Shown piece by piece: positions 57,068 through 64,000 of a stretch of 64,000 nucleotides of DNA; position 1 is the first letter of the stretch, and every line of letters begins with the position of its first letter. The position numbers were made by a program, and so were the translations under genes. The notes under the pieces were generated by a model. It had not been told where the DNA came from. It searched no databases and saw only the letters and a program-made list of their open reading frames with translations. Source of the DNA: Patella vulgata (lineage: Eukaryota > Mollusca > Gastropoda > Patellidae); contig NC_065883.2 of the NCBI RefSeq assembly GCF_932274485.2, positions 77,620,059 through 77,684,058 of the forward strand, in the 5' to 3' direction.

Positions 57068-57838
57068 AAGTGTCCAAGGACAGAACCGACAAGACAAACC
57101 CGTGGACACGACAAACTACCCACAAAACTGACAGACAAACCTGTGGACACGACAAACTACACACAAAACAGACAAGACAAACCTGTGGACATGACAAACT
57201 ACACATAAAACTGACAAGACAAACCTGTGGACATGACAAACTACACACAAAACTGACAGACAAACCTGTGGACACGACAAACTGAATAAAATCGGACCGA
57301 CAAACATGTGGACACAACAAACTACACACAAAACTGACAAGACAAACCTGTGGACATGACAAACTACACACAAAACTGACAAGACAAACCTGTGGACATG
57401 ACAAACTACACACAAAACTAACAGACAAACCTGTGGACACGACAAACTACACACAAAACAGACAAGACAAACCCGTGGACACGACAAACTACACACAAAA
57501 CTGGACCGACAAACATGTGGACACGACAAACTACACACAAAACCGACAAGACAAACCCGTGGACACGACAAACTACACACAAAATCGGACCGACAAACCT
57601 GTGAACACGACAAACTACACACAAAACTAACAAGACAAACCTGTGGACACGACAAACTACACACAAAACCGACAAGACAAACCCGTGGACACGACAAACT
57701 ACACACAAAATCGGACCGACAAACCTGTGAACATGACAAACTACACACAAAACTAACAAGACGAACCTGTAGACACGACAAACTACACACAAAACTGACA
57801 AGACGAATCTGTGGACATGACAAACTACACACACATTG
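57068..57838. repeat. Minisatellite, 42-46-bp units
   Basis: About 18 copies of ACAAACCTGTGGACACGAC and AAACTACACACAAAACTGAC. Some carry an extra CGGACC block. A continuous minus-strand frame crosses it. Confidence 0.95.
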
Positions 57839-57877
57839 GGAGAAATAAACAACAAATATCAAATCAATTGAATGAAT

Positions 57878-57962
57878 CCAGGGAATGAATGAATGGATGA
57901 AATATGGTTTTATGGCATGCCAGCTCCAACCGGGCTCTATTGCGCCAAACATATGGTGGTTC
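57878..57962 (-). repeat. Family J tail
   Basis: GAATGAATGAATGGATGAAA, then TATGGCATGCCAGCTCCAAC. Confidence 0.6.
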
Positions 57963-57999
57963 TTTCGAGATAGGCTAAATCGTATCACAAGATTTTATA

Positions 58000-58640
58000 T
58001 GCATAAATAAAAACAATATACAGTATATCTAATTTAAAATAAAAACAGTCTTTTATGCATATAAACATTTAAAATATGAAATATTACATAGATATCGCAT
58101 CTACGGGATAGTGTACGCAACCATCGACGGGATTTTAATATTGAAAATGGGCCCTTATTTGTAAATAGACATATTTTTAAATGTGCACAACACCTACAAG
58201 TAAAATTCCAAATTTTCCCTTTTTATAAAATGAAAGTCGATGACACCACGAAAAGGAAATTAATGGAAAATCATTTTATTAAAAAATATGTTCCTCAACT
58301 TAATAGTCAATAAGTAACAATTGGCCATTAGCTTCATTAATTTTCTTAAATCTATCCCATGATTATCTTAAACTCATTCATTGTTCATAAATTGAACCCC
58401 ATATACTACAGATTAACACATGTGTATACATGTTTCTATTAGTTAACAATATACTATGTAACCATAGACAATGGTAACTATAGCCAATTAAAACCACAGT
58501 GTTACTATGTAAATATGTATAAATATACTATACTGTCCATCTTTATACAATGACATTATTTATGAATAGTCCCAAGACGGACGAAAAGTACTTTAAAATG
58601 TTAAAATGTTATTAAACCAGTGTTGAAATCAGTTTGTGTC
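58000..58640. other. AT-rich spacer, nothing recognised
   Basis: No repeat family or coding signal seen. Confidence 0.35.
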
Positions 58641-58689
58641 CGCATACCTTTTTTTGTCTTGTCATCATTTACCGTGAAACAAAGTAGTG

Positions 58690-58947
58690 CAGCTTTGCGG
58701 TTGTGCTAATAATTTTGGATATTTAAAATTTATAATAAAAACCTGTCTCTTTTAAAATGTTTAGCATTTAGCAATATAACCCTGGTTGGGCAAACAAGTG
58801 ATGTAGTGACTGGCAACGGCAATATCGTGATCTTAAGTATTATATGTTTGAGATGCTTGCACTCAATCAAAATGTGCTTAACTGTCAAAGGAAAATGACA
58901 GTGTTCACATTCCTGGTTGAGGATGAATCCAGGGAAGGGAACCATCT
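58690..58947 (-). mobile_element. LINE remnant, C-terminal CCHC region
   Basis: The reverse frame holds CEHCHFPLTVKHILIEC, a C-x2-C-x7-H-x4-C arrangement typical of the region after the reverse transcriptase in several LINE clades, then RDRFLL before a stop. It is cut off upstream by the family P copy at 58.96 kb. It is inactive and only about 70 codons remain. Confidence 0.6.
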
Positions 58948-58958
58948 GTCAAGTAGTA

Positions 58959-59428
58959 TCACTGTAACCCGGGTATCATTTAATCTTGTGTATCTAGCAC
59001 TAATTTCCTTCACTTTCATTTAATATCAAATCTTTGTTTAAATTCGTAAAAATCATTTAAAATCACCAAAAATCATCTAATTTGTACTTATGTATAGTTT
59101 AAAGCTGACCATTCAATTTTGATAATGAGTGTTCAATTTACAAGCGTTTAATTTTTCAATCACTGTTAAAAAATAAACAACCCAATTGATTATTGATGTA
59201 TAATGATTAATTTTTGAACAGTGGTCTAGAAATTAAATACTTGTAAATTGGACACTCATTATCAAAATTAATCAGTCAGCTTTAAACTGGACACATGTAC
59301 AAATTAGATGATTTTTGGTGATTTTAAATGTTTTTTTACAAATTTTTAAACAAAGATTTGATATGAAACGAATGTGAACAAAATTAGTGCTAGATACACA
59401 AGATTAAATGATACTCGGGTTACAGTGT
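58959..59428. mobile_element. Family P palindromic element, complete
   Basis: CACTGTAACCCGGGTATC to GATACTCGGGTTACAGTG. Confidence 0.92.
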
Positions 59429-59516
59429 ATGGTAATCAGTACAAGAACATCTGATCTGAACATCAGAGTAGGGTGTTAAACTTTATTTCATTTCATCTGA
59501 ACATCAGAGTGTGGTG

Positions 59517-59762
59517 TTAGAGAGAGAGAGAAATGGGGTTTAACGTCCACTCGACAAAAACTAGGTAATTTTGAGACTTAACATATGGTTCAATTTTATT
59601 TCAATAAGAAATGTGTTGTCATGGATGTTGTTAAATATATACTATTGTAAGAAACAGGTTGACATTTCGTGGGGTTTCGATTCCCTGCTTATACAAGTTA
59701 GGTCGCCTCATCGACCACCTTGTGGGATTTCTGCGGATTTGCGGATTTCCTCCCACAGCTAA
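59517..59762. repeat. Family A SINE pieces, reversed then forward
   Basis: 59517-59610 is a reversed tail (AAATGGGGTTTAACGTCC). 59665-59762 is a forward core (GGGGTTTCGATTCCCTGC, GATTTCCTCCCACAGC). Confidence 0.75.
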
Positions 59763-60013
59763 TGATCACAGATGGTTGAATTTAGGTGATGACAATATAC
59801 AACCAAATATAAATGGCCCTTTCTTCTACATGTCTGACGGATTAGCACCGCAAACTGCCTGTGTCACATGAATAGCCTCGAGTTATGTCACTTTTCTCCC
59901 AAATTCTAAAGGGTTAACCAGGTACTAAAGGGTTAACTGGAGGTAGTCTATATTTACATGTACCCAGTGCTCACTCTGGGTTTCATTTTGTTTTGGCCAA
60001 TTTCTCATTTTAA

Positions 60014-60019
60014 TTTATT
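60014..60019 (-). promoter_or_regulatory. Possible polyadenylation signal for the second gene
   Basis: AATAAA on the minus strand, about 290 nt below the proposed stop codon. It is common by chance in AT-rich DNA, so support is weak. Confidence 0.2.
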
Positions 60020-60239
60020 ACCCATATATTTTTTCTGCCAAAAAAAAAGTATCTATTATATTTTTTCAGTAATTACATACAAGATACATACGATACTATA
60101 ATTTAATTTGCAGAAGCCCATTTTTGAAAGCTATTTCAACATCTGGGGTAACCATTACTTAGTAACATTAAATTACACATTGTGTTTGTTTCAATGAATA
60201 TATGTATTTGTTTTTTTATAATATTTTGTCAACTAAACC

Positions 60240-60362
60240 CCCTTGCACAGTCTGCAGTTAACATTGGAATTTTCAACATATTCTATTTACGTTATCTATA
60301 TTTTAACCATTATAGTGAGAACTGCCAGTTTATTTTATCGTATATCCCATAATGCCCCTTTA
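60240..60362 (-). repeat. Family D MITE end, overlapping the last codons of the second gene
   Basis: On the gene strand GGCATTATGGGATATACG, then CTGGCAGTTCTCACTATAAT. The stop TAA lies inside it. Confidence 0.75.
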
Positions 60363-61986
60363 TCATTTTATGTATTACTAAATTTTTCTCTGTCGCAAAC
60401 TTTTGAGGTACCCTAAAATGAAGACCCATTGTAGAAGCTGATATTGCTTCAACATTCAAGGATGTAATATTATTAGATGGACGAGAGCTGATCATGTCAG
60501 TTTCATCTGTAGACTTAGAGCATTTTGGTGGTGACATACTAAATAAAATCTGACTTTCTTCTATCGGACGTTGACTAAGGCTGTTCAGTTTTTCGCTACG
60601 ACCCATGGCATGTGATTTGATGATAACTGACTTTCGACAACCCAAAGAATATATACGCATTTATAAACTGGAACAACAAACCTGGCTTCATTTATTAACG
60701 ATACGGGCAACAGGAGTAAGAAAAAGATAAAACATCTGTCATAATTCAATAATCTCAAACAAATCGAACAAGTATTATTCACAGTGAATATATAGAAACC
60801 GTCAAAAAAAGTCACTGATTCGTAATTGAAGACAAATAATTAAATCTTTTGTCTCTTAATTAGTTTATTACTACTCTTACTGTAAATAGTAATGTAATCA
60901 ACACTAATCTGAGGATGATTAATAGACAAAAGATATCTCTATTATTGGTACGCAATTGATTGATATGTACCAGGTGTTACAGGGTTAACTGGGGGTAGTC
61001 AATGTACCTAGTGTTATAGTATATGTACCTGGTTTGAAAGGGTTAATGTAAAAAAAAAACACATGAAAATAACTTACTAATTTGTTTAAAAGTGAAAGAG
61101 TTCTGATTCTTCAGCCATTTTACAATGTCCTCCCGCTTTGCTTTCTTGTTCCCATTCCTTGTTTCGTGGCACGCATTCATTATTCCGGCTCGGTTAGATT
61201 TATCTTTCAATCTCTGAAATGTTTTGCATAATTCTTCTATGCTTCTTATCCCCAGCTCTTTGATTCTATAAACAAAATAAAACAGAGAATTAATTTATTA
61301 CAAACCAAAACAACAACTTACTACTAACCTAAAAAACAAAAATATTACAAACCAAAACAACAATTTATTACAAACCAAAACAACAATTTACTACAAACCT
61401 AAACAACAATTTAATACAAACCAAAACCACAATTTACTACAAACCTAAACAACAGTTTATTTTACACCCATAAAACAACATTTTAAGGGCATCCGTCCTC
61501 TCCACACAAACTAGATCATTTTGGGACTAACATATGGTTCAATTTAATTTCAATAATTTGCTTGCGCTCTGGGGTTTTTAGCAGTGGGAGGAAACCGGAG
61601 GATCTGGAGACAACCATGCCAGTTGACTCTATGACAGACCTTAAGATACAGTGTGCACATGCTAACCCCCAACTAATATCTTGGTTCAGGGCGAAGCATT
61701 TTGACTGAAATTTTCAGCATATTCTGTTTTCATTATCTATTTTCTGAATATTATAGCAAGAACTGTCAGCTCTTTATCTAATCTTCCCAATGGACATTTA
61801 AATAATTATCAACTAGATGTCACTCAATTTACCTTTCTGAACTTTCTTCTACTTCATAAAAGTACATAAAATAATCCAGTTCGATCGATTGTCTCAATTC
61901 TTCAACAGCCCATTTAAAATCTTTACCCAAATTTTTACCCAATTTATTAACTTCTATCATTCCCACATCTTCTAGTTGGATTATAT
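60310..61986 (-). CDS. Unrecognised gene, last three exons; weak death-fold-like segment
   Basis: Exons are 61986-61833 (acceptor TTTTTTCAG, donor GAAAG|GTAAAT), 61265-61078 (acceptor TTGTTTATAG, donor AATTA|GTAAGT) and about 60626-60310 (weaker acceptor CGAAAGTCAG, stop TAA at 60312-60310). Phases are 1 in, 2, 1, and join without a stop. The product is rich in charged helices: LGKNLGKDFKWAVEELRQS, then IKELGIRSIEELCKTFQRL. The LGKDFKWAVEEL stretch followed by a second helical block loosely resembles a death domain, but I would not assign a function. The last exon is Ser/Thr-rich and probably disordered. The two upstream exons have strong splice sites; the third acceptor is the weakest point. 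Upstream exons are expected beyond 64000 or were missed. It lies on the same strand as, and upstream of, AREL1. Confidence 0.55.
61285..61470. repeat. Intronic minisatellite, 20-35-bp units
   Basis: Six or seven copies of ACAAACC.AAACAACAATTTA, just upstream of the 188-nt exon of the second gene. Confidence 0.88.
61495..61668 (-). repeat. Family A SINE, internally shortened
   Basis: CCACACAAACTAGATCATTTT to GATACAGTGTGCACATGC. The section between GGAGACAACC and ATGCCAGTTGAC is missing. Confidence 0.8.
61680..61802 (-). repeat. Family D MITE fragment
   Basis: TTTTGACTGAAATTTTCAGC to CAGCTCTTTATCTAATC. Confidence 0.75.
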
Positions 61987-62044
61987 CTGAAAAAAGAAAA
62001 CCAAACAAGGTTACTCCTTCTAGACGCAGAAAGAAAATGGAAAA

Positions 62045-62235
62045 AAAACATCCACCCAACACAGTCTGTCTGGGTCATTCTGGGACTAACATAGTGCAAT
62101 TTTGTTTCCATATTTCACTTGGCGTTTATTTTGCAGTAGGAGGAAATCAGAGGACCCCGTAAAAACCCACGAGGTCAGCCAGGTGAAGCTACTCCTCGTT
62201 ATGTAATGTGTACAAGCTATTAATCGAAATCAAAA
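62045..62235 (-). repeat. Family A SINE, head missing, diverged
   Basis: AACATCCACCCAACACAG to TGTGTACAAGCTATTAATCG. Confidence 0.7.
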
Positions 62236-62441
62236 CTAATGTTCCAAGGTGCCAGCAATAATATCAATGATCTGAGCTGTGACGACGACCCGGCAATATA
62301 TAGGGCAAAAATACTGGTAGTACGTGATTCCGTAGAATGGTGGAGTTAGTGCCGGTTATCCTGACGGACACCTGTATTATACATGACAAAATTAACCTGG
62401 TAGTACGAGATTCCGTAGAATGGTGGAATTAGTCCTGGTTA

Positions 62442-62630
62442 TGAAATGAAATGAAATGGGGTTTAACGTCCTACTGTTTTGCTCCGAACTGGGCTAATGA
62501 AGACAGGCATACGCCATACATTGTGTTATGAGGGAAATTTTGCCCGGACAGCGGCACTACGGCCTACTCTTATATCGAATTCCAACTGTCAAGGGATCTT
62601 TTACGTGCACGCCAATTTGTACACGGGACA
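62442..62630 (-). repeat. Family B SINE, 5'-truncated, with target-site duplication
   Basis: GAAATGAAATGAAATGGGG to TTTGTACACGGGACA. Flanked by AGTCCTGGTTAT on both sides. Confidence 0.95.
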
Positions 62631-62779
62631 GTCCTGGTTATCCTGACTGTATTATTATACAGGGCAAAATCACAACAATAGCTTTTTGTTTGTTATATAT
62701 ATAAATACTGAGGTATAATTGTCAAGATATTTGGAGATATTTATTTATCTTGGGGTACCCTATCAATGACAGACAGTAC

Positions 62780-62880
62780 GACTTAGAGATGAAATTTCTT
62801 GGCCAACATTGGGATCAAACACAGGACCCCCAGGTTAGTGAGCCAATGTCTTACTCACTGAGTCACAGCAGCTCCAGTTA
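62780..62880 (-). repeat. tRNA-like SINE head, B/K type
   Basis: TTGGCCAACATTGGGATC, then CAGGTTAGTGAGCCAATG and CTTACTCACTGAGTCAC. Confidence 0.55.
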
Positions 62881-62948
62881 TGACTTGAATTCTCAAACCA
62901 ATCTATATCCCAAGGGAATTTCTGATGACCACATGTACATGTAGGAAC

Positions 62949-63222
62949 GGGGGGTTGGATGGCCGAATGGTTAGCACGAGCGCGCTGTATCATGAGGTCT
63001 GTCATTGAGTCAACTGGCATGGTTTCGAATCCCCGGTTGTACGTGACAAGGAGTAGGGTCGCCTGTCCAAACTCGTGGGTTTTCTCCGGGTCCTCTGGTT
63101 TCCTCCCACTGCTAAAGACCCCTACGCGCAAGCGAATTATTGAAATAAAATTAAACCATATGTTAGTCCCGAAATGACCTAGTTTGTGTCGAGTGGACGT
63201 TAAACCCAATTTCTCTCTCTCT
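62949..63222 (+). repeat. Family A SINE, full length with target-site duplication
   Basis: Head GGATGGCCGAATGGTTAGC, B-box-like GGTTTCGAATCCCC, core GGTTTTCTCCGGGTCCTC and (TC)n. Flanked by ACATGTAGGAAC on both sides. The best copy to use as a consensus. Confidence 0.97.
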
Positions 63223-63305
63223 CACATGTAGGAACACTAGCCGAGTAGCGACATCACTATAACCCATATTTAGATCGCTTCTACATATTACTTACCAAGA
63301 GAAGA

Positions 63306-63585
63306 GTGAGAGAGAGAGAAATGGGGTTTAACGTCCACTCGACACAGACTAGGTCATTTCCGAACTAACATGGTTTAATTTTATTTCAATAATTCGCTTG
63401 CGTGTAGGGGTCTTTAGCAGTGGGAGGAAACCTGAGGACCCGGAGCAAACCCACGCGGTTGGACAGGCGACCCTACTCCTTGTCACGTACAACCGGGGAT
63501 TCGAAACCACACCGGTTGACTCAATAACAGGCTTTATGATACAGTGCGCACGTGCTAACCATTCGGTCATCCAACACCCCACATT
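63306..63585 (-). repeat. Family A SINE, full length
   Basis: GA tail, AAATGGGGTTTAACGTCC to the reversed head CATTCGGTCATCCAACACCCC. Confidence 0.93.
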
Positions 63586-63614
63586 CCAAGATAAAGCAAG
63601 TAACAAACAATTCT

Positions 63615-63760
63615 AAATGTTTTAAAACAGTGGTATGCAAAACTGAACTTTACAGACACTCGTTGTTCCCAAAGACAATTATTAAGCACCTGGATGACAC
63701 TATAGTGCGCTCTCAATCAAAGGAGAGCTTTGAAACAGCTCTATCCACAAGAACTTAACG
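63615..63760 (+). mobile_element. LINE remnant, end of the reverse transcriptase frame
   Basis: The frame VCKTELYRHSLFPKTIIKH...SKESFETAL resembles the common end of LINE reverse-transcriptase proteins (Y.NSFFPRTI..WN.LP....S..SFK). About 45 codons to a stop. Confidence 0.5.
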
Positions 63761-63884
63761 AACTCACTCGCGTATATGCTGTAACAGGCACTGCAATGTA
63801 CAGATTCAGATATTTAAAAGTAAACTTTAACTACACTGACATCAAATCGTCAGAAATTTTCACATCGGTATTGGGATAGTCTAT

Positions 63885-63948
63885 ACCAGTTTCAAGCCCA
63901 GTCGGTGCAGAACAGTAGGAAGTTAAACCCCCATTTCATTTCAATACT
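63885..63948 (+). repeat. Family B SINE tail fragment
   Basis: AGCCCAGTCGGTGCAGAAC, AGTAGGAAGTTAAACCCCC, ATTTCATTTC. Confidence 0.75.
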
Positions 63949-64000
63949 GGTAGGCTTTCGTCTATATGTTGAATATGAATACTTGACAACTCATCCCAAA

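Noticed and set aside
57116-57988. 290-codon open frame on the minus strand, Cys/Val/Ser-rich
   Set aside because: It runs through the 42-bp minisatellite. The unit is a multiple of three without stops, and other frames are open too. No start context, no domain.
62949-63025. tRNA gene suggested by GGCCGAATGGTTAGC and GGTTTCGAATCCCC
   Set aside because: It is the head of a SINE: an extra base in the B box, no closed acceptor stem, and a SINE body following in every copy.
63349-63616. Recurrent similar peptides such as VGVFSSGRKPEDPEKTHEVGQ and ESTGVVSNPRLYVTRSRVAC
   Set aside because: They look like a conserved protein family, but each is the translation of a family A SINE. The similarity is that of the repeat DNA.
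1-64000. Endogenous virus-like or LTR elements
   Set aside because: No paired long terminal repeats, protease, integrase, capsid or envelope similarity seen. Direct repeats here are SINEs, MITEs or tandem arrays.

Overview
This is eukaryotic, intron-rich, AT-rich DNA, most likely from a marine invertebrate and probably a mollusc or another lophotrochozoan. The evidence is GT-AG introns of several kb, tRNA-derived SINEs with domains I recall from metazoan SINE superfamilies, many short palindromic DNA elements and abundant minisatellites. There are no prokaryotic operons, no tRNA or rRNA genes and no CRISPR array. Most open frames in the window are chance frames, or frames through GA microsatellites, minisatellites and SINEs.

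Genes. The clear gene is the 5' half of an AREL1-type HECT E3 ubiquitin ligase on the minus strand. Seven coding exons (15963-15725, 6897-6660, 5340-5177, 3849-3681, 2605-2472, 1739-1662, 1121-980) join in phase with GT-AG borders to give 386 codons plus one base. They cover the hydrophobic N-terminus, the filamin-type domain and the linker up to the start of the extended HECT region; the catalytic lobes must lie below base 1. A second minus-strand gene, seen only as its last three exons (61986-61833, 61265-61078, about 60626-60310), lies further upstream. I do not recognise it; part of it is weakly reminiscent of a death domain. Its last codons and stop appear to come from a MITE.

Between the two genes (16-60 kb) lies about 44 kb of repeat-rich DNA. 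It probably holds the AREL1 promoter and 5' non-coding exon(s); the repeat-poor islands at 47.0-48.28 kb and 52.83-53.46 kb are the best candidates.

Repeats. Family A is a tRNA-derived SINE with a GA/TC tail and a Meta-domain-like core (about 30 copies). Family B is a tRNA-derived SINE with an ATTTC tail and a Nin-DC-like core (about 20 copies). Both end in the same 3' block, GACGTTAAACCCCATTTC, which suggests one LINE partner. Family D is a MITE of about 400 bp with TTAA target sites. Family H is a TTAA MITE of about 350 bp. Family P is an almost fully palindromic element of about 460 bp starting CACTGTAACCC. Smaller families are E, F, G, I, J, K, X (hairpins with GACGTTTCGA), and one long-inverted-repeat element at 28.16-28.80 kb. 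Only two LINE scraps are visible. Long minisatellites lie at 3.9, 13.1, 13.8, 16.0, 33, 35.8, 36.4, 43.6 and 57.1 kb.

The most interesting points are: a minisatellite that has copied the 3' splice site and start codon of the first AREL1 coding exon about eleven times; several nested insertions with readable target-site duplications; and a MITE that seems to supply the C-terminus of the second gene.
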